In this document: positions 14,904-21,491 of the stretch, piece by piece
How the letters are laid out: every line of letters starts with the position of its first letter
Numbering within the stretch: the first letter of the stretch is position 1
Source: PALSA-505 sp036496025
Lineage (GTDB): Bacteria; Actinomycetota; Actinomycetes; Streptosporangiales; Streptosporangiaceae
Direction: 5' to 3'
DNA: 21,491 nt
Assembly: GCA_036496025.1 (NCBI GenBank)
Contig: DASXLW010000178.1
Span: forward strand, 1-21,491
Made by a program: the position numbers and the translations under genes
Notes under the pieces: generated by a model
The model's input: the letters and a program-made list of their open reading frames with translations, nothing else
What the model was told of the DNA's origin: nothing
The model's database searches: none

Positions 14904-15698
14904 CTAATGCTTCTCGTTATCCGGCGAGCCGGCTGGGCGCGGCTCAGCCGGGCGGCGGCCGGTGAACAGGTTGTGCGGCTCGTCTCCGTCGGGCTCCGGC
15001 CCGGACTCCAGTCCCGGGTCGGCCTCGAAGCCGGCGCCGGCGAGCAGCCGGAGCCAGCTGCCGCGGTCGAACAACCCCAGCCGGTGGGCCTCCTGCACCA
15101 CCTCGACCGTCCCGTCCGCCTCCTGCAGGACGAACTCGTACTCGGCCTGGACCCAGGTGTCAGCCGGATCGGGATCCCACGTCCGCTCGCTGAATCTGGC
15201 CTGGCGCCCGGACGCGTCGTCGCCACCGCCCTGGCCGCGGTGCGCGCGGAACGTCTCCGCGACGTGGTCGGGGACGAACAGGGCGATGCCGCCAGGACGG
15301 CAGTGCGCGAAGGCCGTCTCGATTACCTGCCGGAGGTCGGCCTCGCTGGTCATATAGTCCACCGCGTCGTGGACCAGGACCGCGTCGAAGACGCGGCCGA
15401 GCCGGATCGTCCGCATGTCGCCCTGGCGGTGGACGCACTCGGGGTTGAGTAGGCGCGACACCGCGAGCATCTCCTCGGACCGGTCGACAAGCGTCAGCGC
15501 GAACCGCCCCTTGAGGTGCACCGCGAGATGGCCGCCGCCGCTGCCCAGGTCCAGCACCTGGCGCACCGGGGTCGGGGCCGAGTCGAGCACCGCGGTCAGC
15601 CAGGCCGCCTCCTCCGCGTAGTGCTCGACCGGCGAGATCAGCGGCCACCAGCCGGCCAGGTCCCGGTACAGCCGGTACTCGCGTGGCGGGTCGGTCAT
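14904..15698 (-). CDS. Class I SAM-dependent methyltransferase
   Basis: A 264-residue Rossmann-fold methyltransferase. Motif I is VLDLGSGGGHLA (48-59), the acidic residue after strand 2 is Asp72 (LTLVDRSEEML), QGDMR (92-96) precedes the motif III region and DAVLVHDAVDYM (105-116) is the motif IV strand. HCRPGGIALFV follows as usual. The N-terminal MTDPPREYRLYRDLAGWWPL resembles the cap of small-molecule methyltransferases. The substrate is unknown. The ATG at 15698 overlaps the stop of the hydrolase fragment as ATGA, so the two were, or are, translated together. A Pro-rich hydrophilic tail ends the protein. Confidence 0.88.
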   Translation of the reverse strand: MTDPPREYRLYRDLAGWWPLISPVEHYAEEAAWLTAVLDSAPTPVRQVLDLGSGGGHLAVHLKGRFALTLVDRSEEMLAVSRLLNPECVHRQGDMRTIRLGRVFDAVLVHDAVDYMTSEADLRQVIETAFAHCRPGGIALFVPDHVAETFRAHRGQGGGDDASGRQARFSERTWDPDPADTWVQAEYEFVLQEADGTVEVVQEAHRLGLFDRGSWLRLLAGAGFEADPGLESGPEPDGDEPHNLFTGRRPAEPRPAGSPDNEKH

Positions 15699-16087
15699 GG
15701 CCGCGGCCGCCCGAGGAACTCCCGGACCAGCGGCACCGTAAGGTCCGCGCGGGCGAACGTGTCGAAGTGCCCGCAGCCGGGGAGCACGGCGACCTCCGCC
15801 TGGCGCAGCCGGTCGCCGGTGATACGGATCAGGCGCAGCCGGGGGTCATGCTCGCCCACCAGCAGCAACACCGACGTCGTGACCAGGCCCAAATCCGAAA
15901 GCGGGCTCATCTCGCCTGCGTCGGCCAGCAACTGGAACGCCGGCGTGTGGCCGTCGGCCCGCAGCATCACCTCGCGCATCCAGCCGGGCAGCGGCTCGTC
16001 TCCGGTCACCTCGTACTCGATCCTCGACCCGGCGCGCACGACACTGGCCACGAACAGGATTGTCCCGGCCGGCCGGGCACCCCGCAA
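15695..16087 (-). pseudogene. Alpha/beta-hydrolase remnant lacking the N-terminal half
   Basis: Only about 130 residues remain. The C-terminal half of an alpha/beta hydrolase is recognisable: a cap-like LPGWMREVMLRADGHTPAFQ region, LLLVGEHDPRL with the catalytic-acid Asp, and LPGCGHFDTFARADL with the catalytic His. The first strands, the oxyanion loop and the G-x-S-x-G nucleophile elbow are missing, and where they should lie is the end of dnaE2. A TTG at 16085-16087 could start translation but has no ribosome binding site. The frame continues directly upstream into the dnaE2 stop codon (TAG, then two codons, then TTG), as expected if a deletion joined the two genes. It cannot be a working hydrolase as read. 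It may still drive translation of the coupled methyltransferase. Confidence 0.7.
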
Positions 16088-16093
16088 TCCGGG

Positions 16094-19000
16094 CTAGCCG
16101 GAGATCCACCCTCCCGAGCTGCCCGGGCTGGCGTGCCAGAGCTTGCGCGGCGGGTCCTTCATCGCCCCGCCCGACGATCCGGTCTCAGCGTACGGAGAAA
16201 GCGTGAAACCCGTGGGGTAGACAACCGCGCCGCTCGCGCGCTGGCCGCGGTCGGCGGGGTGGGCGGCATCGCGGTCGGCGGGCTGGGCAGTTTCGCGGTC
16301 GGCCGCGGCGATGCCGGCCCCCGGGACGTCGCCGGCGGCCATCGCCGCGCGCACCGCCCGGATACCACGGGAAAGGCGAATTTCCTCCAGAACGGCCAGG
16401 TCCCAGCATTCGGTCGCGTTGACCGACACCGCCCGGCCTTCCTGGGCTGGTGCCATCCGCCGGCCCGGCCTGCGGACCCGGCCGCGCACCACCAGCAGCC
16501 ACGAGCCGAACAACCGGGCCGCGCAGCGCTCCTGCACCGACTCGAAGAACGCCAGGTTCATCTGCCCGGTCGCGTCGTCCAGGGTGGCGAAGATGACCCG
16601 CTGGCCGGACCGGACCGCCGGGGTCTGCGTCGAGGTCTTCACCCCGGCCACCAGCACCGACGTACCGGACCGGCAGCGGTGCAGGTGCTCCGCCCGGACC
16701 ACGCCGAGTGCGCGGAGCATCTCCTCGTAGAAGGAGATCACGTGGCGGCTGACGTCGATGCCGAGGATCTCCAGCTCGGCCTCGACGCGTTCGGCGGCCG
16801 AAAGCTCCGGCAACTCGCCGACCTGGACGATCCGGGCCAGGCCGTCGCCGCTGTCGCCGCGGCCGCTGGCGTCGGGCCCGAGGGCCAGCTGATCGGGCCC
16901 GAGGGCTGGCTGATCGGGCCCGAGGGCTGGCTGATCGGAGCCGAGGGCCAGCTGGTCGGGGCCGCGCTCGGTCGATCCGCCCGAGCTGATGGCCGGGGCG
17001 GCGTGCGAGGGCCCCGGGCGGGCGCGAACCAGGCGCGCGGGCCCGGCGAGCACGCCGATCCGGGCCAGCAGGTCCCGCCGGGTCGGCCGCGGTCCCGGGC
17101 CGGCATACAGCGAGTCGAGCGCTCCCACCAGCACCAGCCGCTCGGTCACCGGACGCGATACCCCGGCCCGCCGCCAGAAGTCCCGCAGTGACGCGTACGG
17201 CCGGCCGATGATGATCCGCGTCACCTCGGCGTCGCTGATCCCCTTGACCTCGCGCAACCCGACTCGCAGGCTCTCCGGGGGTTCCACCTGCCAGTCGCCC
17301 GCGGAGGCGTTCACGTCCACCGGCAGCAGCCGGATCCCGGCCAGCCGGGCATCACCCGTGATCACTCGCTTGGGGTACATGCCGGGATCGTGGGTGAGCA
17401 CCCCGGCGTAGAACGCGGCCGGGTAGTGCCGCTTCAGCCAGGCCGACTGGTAGGTGGGGATGGCGAACGCCGCCGCGTGCGCCTTGCAGAAGCCGAACGC
17501 GCCGAACGCCTCCAGCACCTCCCACACCCGCGCCACGATCGCGTGGTCATATCCACGTGCCCGTGCGGCACCGCCGAACCAGGTGCGCACGTCCTCCCGG
17601 GCGGATTCGTCGGAGAGCTGGCGCCGCCGCCGTTCGGCCTCGGAAAGACCGCATCCGGTCATCGTGTCGATGACCCGCAGCACCTGCTCGTGGAAGATGA
17701 CCACTCCCCCGGTCTCGCCGAGCGGGTCCGTCAGATCCTCGTGCGGGTAGCAGGGCGGGCGCCGCTGATGCTTGATGTCCAGGTAGGGAGTGATCATGTC
17801 CGAGTTGACCGGGCCGGGGCGGAACAGCGATATGTCCACGATCAGATCGCCGATGCCGCGAGGCGTCAGCCTGGTCACCAGCTCGCGCTGCCCGGGTGAC
17901 TCGATCTGGAAACAGCCGATCGTGCGGCCGGAGCTGATCATCTCGAACGTCGGCTTATCGTCCTGGCTGATCGCGTCGATGTCCACCCGCTCGCCGCGGG
18001 TCCGCTCGATCTCGTCGAGCGCGTAGGCCATGGCCGACTGCATGCGGACGCCAAGCACGTCCAGCTTGATCATCCCGGCGGCCTCGACGTCGTCCATGTC
18101 GAACTGGCACAGCGGCAGGCCGTCGGCGCTCCGCTCGACCGGGACGCGATCCAGCAGAGTGGCGCTGGACAGCACCACCCCGCACGGGTGCATCGCGATG
18201 TGCCGGGGCAGTCCGTCGAGCCGTTCGGCGATCCGGAACAAGCTGGTCAGCTGCGGGATCGCGAGGTTGCTGGCGCGCAGTTCGGGCAGGTCGGCCAGCG
18301 CCCGGCGGATGCCGCGGGCCCGGATGTGGCCGAAGGCCTTGGCGATCGCGTCGATCTCGTGCGGTGGCAGCCCGAGCGCGGCGGCGGCATCCCTGATCGC
18401 GCTGCGCGCCCGATACGTCTCCATCATCGAGACGCAGCCGCAACGCTCCTCGCCGTAGCGCTCGATGATCGCCCGGTACGCCTCGATCCGCCGCGCGGAC
18501 TCGACGTCCAGGTCGATGTCCGGCAGGCCCTTGCGGCCCTCCGACAGAAACCGCTCCATGACCAAGTCATGCTCGAGCGGATCGATACCGGAGATGCCGA
18601 TCAGGTAATTGACCAGGCAGCCCGCACCGGAGCCGCGGATCGCGCAGCGGATGCCGCGGCCGGAGATGAGCGCGGCCACGTCGGCCACGGTGAGGAAGTA
18701 GGAGGCGAGCCCGGCCCGGGCGATGATGCCGAGCTCGTAGTCGAGGCGTCTTGCGGCATCGCGATCGCTGTCCAGGCCACGACGGGCCAGTCCGGCCTGG
18801 CATCTCTGCCGTAGCTGGGCGAGCGCGTCACCGGCGGTCTCGGGCAGGTGCATGCGGCCGATGCCCAGGTCATCTGCCTGGCTGAGGGAGCACTGCCGGG
18901 CCAGCGCGGCGGTGTCGGCGAGCAATTGGTGGGCCGGGTCGCCGCACCGGCCGGGGCAGGAGCGCAGGCCGGGGCAGGAGCCCGAGCCGCAGACCCGCGC

Positions 19001-19963
19001 CGCGACGCGGGCCATCTGCTCGCTGTCCTTCAGGTAGGCCTGCGCGTTGTGGCCGGCCAGGTGACGGCGGCCGAGCGGGACGAGCTGGCGGGCCGCGTCG
19101 AGCACCTGTGCCACCGGCGCGTCGGCGGCCTCGAGGTAACGGACCGCGTTGGTCAGCACCGCGGGGACGCCGACCTCGCGGGCGAGCCGCAGCATCCGCG
19201 CGGCATTGCCGGTGTCACCGGGACCGTGGTGATCGACGATCTCGATCACGGTCTCGGCCCGCTCGCGCCAGCGGGCCAGGGCGGCCGCCGCGCGGTCGGG
19301 CCGCCGGGCGGCGATCGCCCGTCCGACGTCGCTGGCCGGCCCGAGCAGCACGACCAGGCCGTCGGCGTGATCGGCGACCAGATCCGGGGTGATCGCGGGG
19401 ACGCCGCGCTCGCCCGACTGATGCGCGGCGCTGACCAGGCGGCATAGCGAAGCCCAGCCCGGGGCGGGCGATTCGCCCGGTCCGCCGCCCTCGCCGAGGG
19501 CGAGCAGCGTCACCCGGGCCGCGGTCTCGTTCGCCAGCCGTGGCGGCACGGCGGCCGGGTTGGCCCGGCGGCCTCGCGGCTTCCGGTGCGAGGAACCGGA
19601 GCCCCCCGTTCCCGGTGCTTCTCCAATTCCCGGTGCGCCCCCGATTCCCAGTGCGCCCCGTATTCGCGGTGCCTCCCGGCCTCCCGGTGCGTCCCAGACT
19701 CCCAGTGCCTCCCGGCCTCCCCGCGCGGCCGGGGTTCCCGCGCGCAGCGCCAGGTCGACGCCGAGTATCGGGGAGATCTCCGCCTGGCGGCACGCCGCGG
19801 CGTGCTTGACCGCCCCGTACAGCCCGTCCCTGTCGGTAAGCGCGAGCGCCGGCATGCCAGACTCCCTGGCGCGCGCGGCCAGCATGGCCGGGCCGGCCGT
19901 CCCGTACCGCATCGAATACGACGACGCGACATGCAGATGGGCGAATTCCGCTGGCCCGCTCAT
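16094..19963 (-). CDS. dnaE2: Error-prone DNA polymerase III alpha subunit (DnaE2/ImuC)
   Basis: C-family polymerase for DNA-damage-induced mutagenic bypass, working with ImuB in species that have it. Numbered from the ATG at 19963 (1289 aa): a PHP domain starts at once (FAHLHVASSYS, then LALTDRDGLYG), the polymerase Asp residues are 482 and 484 in PDIDLD and 635 in KLDVLG, FRPGPV and AFGFCKAHAAAFA lie further on, and an OB domain (SVLVAGVKTSTQTP) is near the C-terminus. The size is well above the roughly 1050-1100 of typical DnaE2 because of repeat-coded inserts after the first PHP strands, in a Cys-rich loop (Cys325, 330, 336, 340), and before the OB domain (GPDQxAL repeats), plus a long tail. 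GGAAAGG five bases upstream supports this ATG; a GTG at 20026 would add 21 residues and start just after the DUF6504 stop. The second-gene position behind a LexA-like box suggests SOS control. Confidence 0.93.
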   Translation of the reverse strand: MSGPAEFAHLHVASSYSMRYGTAGPAMLAARARESGMPALALTDRDGLYGAVKHAAACRQAEISPILGVDLALRAGTPAARGGREALGVWDAPGGREAPRIRGALGIGGAPGIGEAPGTGGSGSSHRKPRGRRANPAAVPPRLANETAARVTLLALGEGGGPGESPAPGWASLCRLVSAAHQSGERGVPAITPDLVADHADGLVVLLGPASDVGRAIAARRPDRAAAALARWRERAETVIEIVDHHGPGDTGNAARMLRLAREVGVPAVLTNAVRYLEAADAPVAQVLDAARQLVPLGRRHLAGHNAQAYLKDSEQMARVAARVCGSGSCPGLRSCPGRCGDPAHQLLADTAALARQCSLSQADDLGIGRMHLPETAGDALAQLRQRCQAGLARRGLDSDRDAARRLDYELGIIARAGLASYFLTVADVAALISGRGIRCAIRGSGAGCLVNYLIGISGIDPLEHDLVMERFLSEGRKGLPDIDLDVESARRIEAYRAIIERYGEERCGCVSMMETYRARSAIRDAAAALGLPPHEIDAIAKAFGHIRARGIRRALADLPELRASNLAIPQLTSLFRIAERLDGLPRHIAMHPCGVVLSSATLLDRVPVERSADGLPLCQFDMDDVEAAGMIKLDVLGVRMQSAMAYALDEIERTRGERVDIDAISQDDKPTFEMISSGRTIGCFQIESPGQRELVTRLTPRGIGDLIVDISLFRPGPVNSDMITPYLDIKHQRRPPCYPHEDLTDPLGETGGVVIFHEQVLRVIDTMTGCGLSEAERRRRQLSDESAREDVRTWFGGAARARGYDHAIVARVWEVLEAFGAFGFCKAHAAAFAIPTYQSAWLKRHYPAAFYAGVLTHDPGMYPKRVITGDARLAGIRLLPVDVNASAGDWQVEPPESLRVGLREVKGISDAEVTRIIIGRPYASLRDFWRRAGVSRPVTERLVLVGALDSLYAGPGPRPTRRDLLARIGVLAGPARLVRARPGPSHAAPAISSGGSTERGPDQLALGSDQPALGPDQPALGPDQLALGPDASGRGDSGDGLARIVQVGELPELSAAERVEAELEILGIDVSRHVISFYEEMLRALGVVRAEHLHRCRSGTSVLVAGVKTSTQTPAVRSGQRVIFATLDDATGQMNLAFFESVQERCAARLFGSWLLVVRGRVRRPGRRMAPAQEGRAVSVNATECWDLAVLEEIRLSRGIRAVRAAMAAGDVPGAGIAAADRETAQPADRDAAHPADRGQRASGAVVYPTGFTLSPYAETGSSGGAMKDPPRKLWHASPGSSGGWISG
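16874..16957. repeat. 21-bp tandem repeat, four copies, in dnaE2
   Basis: Four 21-bp units (consensus GGGCCCGAGGGCTGGCTGATC; the second and third are identical) encode seven-residue repeats GPDQLAL, GSDQPAL, GPDQPAL and GPDQLAL on the minus strand. They form a linker before the OB domain. Confidence 0.85.
18949..18984. repeat. 18-bp tandem repeat, two copies, coding a Cys-rich loop of dnaE2
   Basis: Two adjacent 18-bp units begin GGCCGGGGCAGGAGC at 18949 and 18967. On the minus strand they give the repeated SCPG(L/R) pattern, supplying two of the four cysteines in a C-x4-C-x5-C-x3-C cluster. Confidence 0.7.
19605..19730. repeat. 18-bp imperfect tandem repeat, about seven copies, in the dnaE2 PHP domain
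   Basis: Seven 18-bp units of the form C-x-x-x-TTCCCGGTGCxxCC can be lined up at 18-base steps from 19605. On the minus strand they encode Gly/Ala/Pro-rich hexapeptides such as GAPGIG and EAPGTG, which break the PHP domain after its GVDLALRAG strand. Confidence 0.75.
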
Positions 19964-20029
19964 CCTCACCTTTCCGCTGGCCCGGACGGCCGACGACGCC
20001 TCGGTGCCAAGAGCCTGTCTGGACACGCC

Positions 20030-20311
20030 CTAATCCCAGACCCGGACGAGCAGCCAGTCCCCTGTCCCGGCGTCACGGCGGAGTTCGTAGACCGCGGGCG
20101 GGATATTTCCGCCCGGCGACGCCTCGACCCGCCAGAACTCCCGTTCGGGCGGCACTCCGGTATCGGGGTTGTTGCGCTGCCACCACTGGCTGCTGACCAC
20201 CCAGTGCTCGAGCACCGCGAGCACCCCGTACAGCCGCCCCCGCCAGACGAACCTGAGCGGCCTGTTGTCCCGCGCCGTAATCTCAACGCGCTCGCCGTAC
20301 ACCCTGCTCAC
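20030..20311 (-). CDS. DUF6504-family protein
   Basis: A 93-residue protein beginning MSRVYGERVEI, followed by PLRFVWRGRLYGVLAVLEHW, a tryptophan-rich middle (SSQWWQRNN), EFWRVEA, and an ending with VYELRR and DWLLVRVWD. This is the pattern of DUF6504, a small actinobacterial family often encoded beside dnaE2 and imuB (recalled association, no search made). It looks like a compact beta-rich domain with no membrane segment. It is the first gene before dnaE2, with the stop four bases from the longer possible dnaE2 start. The start is a GTG at 20311 with only a weak upstream site; a GTG three codons later is also possible. Its function is unknown; the context suggests a part in damage-induced synthesis. 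Confidence 0.82.
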   Translation of the reverse strand: MSRVYGERVEITARDNRPLRFVWRGRLYGVLAVLEHWVVSSQWWQRNNPDTGVPPEREFWRVEASPGGNIPPAVYELRRDAGTGDWLLVRVWD

Positions 20312-20606
20312 GTGCCTGCTCGCTTTCCCTGCCGGAGGAAGGCAAGCAGATCTCTCGTCACTTTGGCCCCTCTAGACGCTAGCTGATAGAATTCATATTC
20401 GAGCATGTGATTTGGTAGTCAGCAAGAGTCGAACGTGTAATCAGGTGGAAAGACTCATCTCGGCCTGTATCAAGCGAGGCTGGCTCGGCTCTGTCCCTGG
20501 TGGGGGGATAACCCGAGCACGGATCCGGGTGGCAGCGCCATTGGCTTGGTGACGGCTACCCGGCAGCGTGGAGACATTAGCCAGCACCGCAAAGGCGAGG
20601 AGTGAC
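20312..20606. other. Divergent intergenic region with LexA-like boxes
   Basis: This gap separates the leftward DUF6504-dnaE2 unit from the rightward small membrane peptide gene. It has a locally AT-rich centre (about 20370-20450), fitting a promoter zone, and holds two LexA-like sequences: 20387-20402 (annotated separately) and a weaker one at 20429-20444 (TCGAAC followed by four bases and a poor second half). The AGGAG ribosome binding site for the peptide gene sits at its right end. No gene or hairpin terminator was recognised. Confidence 0.6.
20387..20402 (-). promoter_or_regulatory. Candidate LexA (SOS) box upstream of DUF6504-dnaE2
   Basis: On the minus strand the sequence is TCGAATATGAATTCTA. 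Set against the actinobacterial SOS box TCGAAC-N4-GTTCGA, it agrees at nine of twelve defined positions and keeps the two-fold symmetry. It lies 75 bases before the DUF6504 start, a suitable place for repression. dnaE2 is a known SOS gene in mycobacteria, which supports the reading; binding itself is inferred. Confidence 0.5.
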
Positions 20607-20738
20607 ATGCACGTCGTCCAGACGGGCCAGGCGCCCCGCGGAGCGCAGCACGGACGAGAGCGGTCAGGCTGGCTGCTCGCCATCGCCGGGCTGGTGCTGC
20701 TGGTAGCGTCCGTCCTGATGATGGCCGCCAGCGCCTAA
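20607..20738 (+). CDS. Small single-pass membrane peptide (43 aa)
   Basis: Starts MHVVQTGQAPRGAQ, continues with a positively charged stretch (HGRERSG) and ends with one hydrophobic helix (WLLAIAGLVLLVASVLMMA) just before the stop. By the positive-inside rule the N-terminus would be cytoplasmic. GGAG lies four bases before the ATG, giving a good ribosome binding site. It is followed 98 bases later by a repeat-rich gene on the same strand. No family is recognised; it could be a small membrane regulator or an accessory of the downstream gene. Confidence 0.6.
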   Translation: MHVVQTGQAPRGAQHGRERSGWLLAIAGLVLLVASVLMMAASA

Positions 20739-20835
20739 CCGGTCGGTGCGGTATCTCGGCACAATCTTCCTCTGAATACGCGCGGTTCCCTAGGATGTCG
20801 GCGTAGTAACGACGCGGTGCGTAAGGGGGCATGCC

Positions 20836-21491
20836 TTGGCCAGGCCGCGCGACCTGCCGCGTGCCCCAGACGAGTCCGACCGGGCGTCCCGGGCCACCCC
20901 AGACGAGTCCGACCGGGTGCCCCGCTCGGATGGCGGGGGGCAGCCGGACCGGCGGGTGCTCCGCTCGGATGGCGGGGAGCGGCCGGACCGGCGGGTGCCT
21001 GCCGGTGATGAGCGGCGGATGCGCGCGCTGGAGACCCTTCCGCCCGGCCACCCCAGCTCGCCGTACTTAGCCGACGGCAGCCGCAGGCCGGAACGACCCA
21101 GCCTGCGCGACCTGGAACTGCCGGACGAGAAGCCGGTCAACGACCGGCCGCTCCCGCCGGAGACGCGGGACCAGTACTGGACCCAGGTCACGCGGTTCAC
21201 GGGTATGTGGGCCGATCACCTGCACAAATGGCCGAAAGATAGGCAGCCGGCAGCAAGCGTCGACCGGTCGCAAGACCCGCCCGGATCATGGCGCAGCGAC
21301 AGCAACGTGCTTCTGAAGGCGGAAGTGCATGCGCAAGCCAAGGAGGCGATCGGTAACGTGCAGCAGGCTGAGCGGTCCGCGACCGGGCATGTCCACGATG
21401 TCGAGCGGGAAAACGTCCACGGCGGCTGGTTAGAGGGTCTTGACTTCAGGCTGAAAGGCGAGGACCGGCTCAAAGAGAAGGTCGCCGAGGT
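20836..21491 (+). CDS. Repeat-rich protein of unknown function, C-terminus beyond window
   Basis: An open frame from a TTG at 20836 to the window end, 218 codons visible. AAGGGGG six bases before the TTG supports this start; no stop occurs in frame after 20793. Residues 1 to about 55 are hydrophilic and repetitive (two PDESDR units, two 13-residue units of V-x-RSDGG-x-x-PDRR). Next comes a Pro-rich stretch, then a more structured part with DQYWTQVTRFTGMWADHLHKW, a helical KAEVHAQAKEAIGNVQQAERSA, and at the end GLDFRLKGEDRLKEKVAE. That last motif resembles the opening of RelA/SpoT-like or nucleotide-pyrophosphokinase-type domains in actinobacterial polymorphic-toxin proteins, recalled from memory. 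The domain itself lies outside the window, so the function stays open. No signal peptide is visible. Confidence 0.7.
   Translation, partial: MARPRDLPRAPDESDRASRATPDESDRVPRSDGGGQPDRRVLRSDGGERPDRRVPAGDERRMRALETLPPGHPSSPYLADGSRRPERPSLRDLELPDEKPVNDRPLPPETRDQYWTQVTRFTGMWADHLHKWPKDRQPAASVDRSQDPPGSWRSDSNVLLKAEVHAQAKEAIGNVQQAERSATGHVHDVERENVHGGWLEGLDFRLKGEDRLKEKVAE
20864..20994. repeat. Two in-frame repeat pairs at the start of the last gene
   Basis: CCCCAGACGAGTCCGACCGG occurs at 20864 and again at 20897 (33 bases apart). Directly after, two adjacent 39-bp units (20917-20955 and 20956-20994) each encode a 13-residue block ending PDRR. Both periods keep the reading frame. Confidence 0.75.

Noticed and set aside
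19605..19730. CRISPR-like array
   Set aside because: Units are 18 bp with no spacers, imperfect and in frame with dnaE2; they are coding tandem repeats.
20470..21051. Minus-strand open frame of 193 codons over the small peptide and the last gene's start
   Set aside because: Repetitive Pro/Arg-rich composition mirrors the plus-strand repeats; the plus-strand genes have good ribosome binding sites.

Overview
The window is very GC-rich, densely coded DNA with strong G/C bias at third codon positions, GTG and TTG starts and many 4-base NTGA gene overlaps. With a paired set of dynamin-like GTPases, a DnaE2-type polymerase next to a DUF6504 gene and LexA-like and DnaA-like boxes of actinobacterial type, this points to a filamentous actinobacterium (Streptomyces/Streptosporangiales-like). 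The genus cannot be fixed from the sequence. No rRNA, tRNA, CRISPR array, transposase or phage gene was seen; it looks chromosomal.

Region 1 (1-9862, all minus strand). In order of transcription: a diverged precorrin-8X methylmutase (cobH-like), a fused siroheme synthase (cysG), a soluble dynamin-like GTPase (DynA-like), a membrane dynamin-like GTPase (DynB-like), a FUSC-family membrane protein broken by two single-base frameshifts, an HtrA-like serine protease without an obvious export signal, and a single-stranded-DNA-binding protein cut off by the window edge. cysG, dynA-like and dynB-like are joined by two GTGA stop/start overlaps, so they are probably one translationally coupled unit. 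Two DnaA-box-like sequences lie in front of ssb.

Region 2 (9986-13810). A sugar-nucleotide module: a GalE-like NAD-dependent epimerase and a DPM1/ArnC-type family 2 glycosyltransferase (GTGA overlap), a convergent GtrA membrane protein whose 3' end overlaps the glycosyltransferase by 163 bases, and a divergent UDP-sulfoquinovose synthase (SQD1/SqdB) followed by a perfect 14-bp hairpin. Together they suggest a polyprenyl-phosphate-linked sugar, perhaps a sulfosugar, being made inside the cell and moved across the membrane (inference).

Region 3 (13832-16087). A BKACE-family (DUF849) enzyme, a 69-residue unknown protein, and on the minus strand a SAM-dependent methyltransferase coupled to an N-terminally truncated alpha/beta-hydrolase remnant that abuts dnaE2.

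Region 4 (16094-21491). An SOS-type mutagenesis unit on the minus strand (DUF6504 gene, then dnaE2) behind a LexA-like box, and on the plus strand a 43-residue single-pass membrane peptide and the start of a repeat-rich protein running off the window, whose last visible residues may begin a RelA/SpoT-like or toxin-type domain.

A recurring oddity is short tandem repeats with units divisible by three (18, 21, 33, 36 and 39 bp) inside coding regions, most strikingly three separate arrays in dnaE2.
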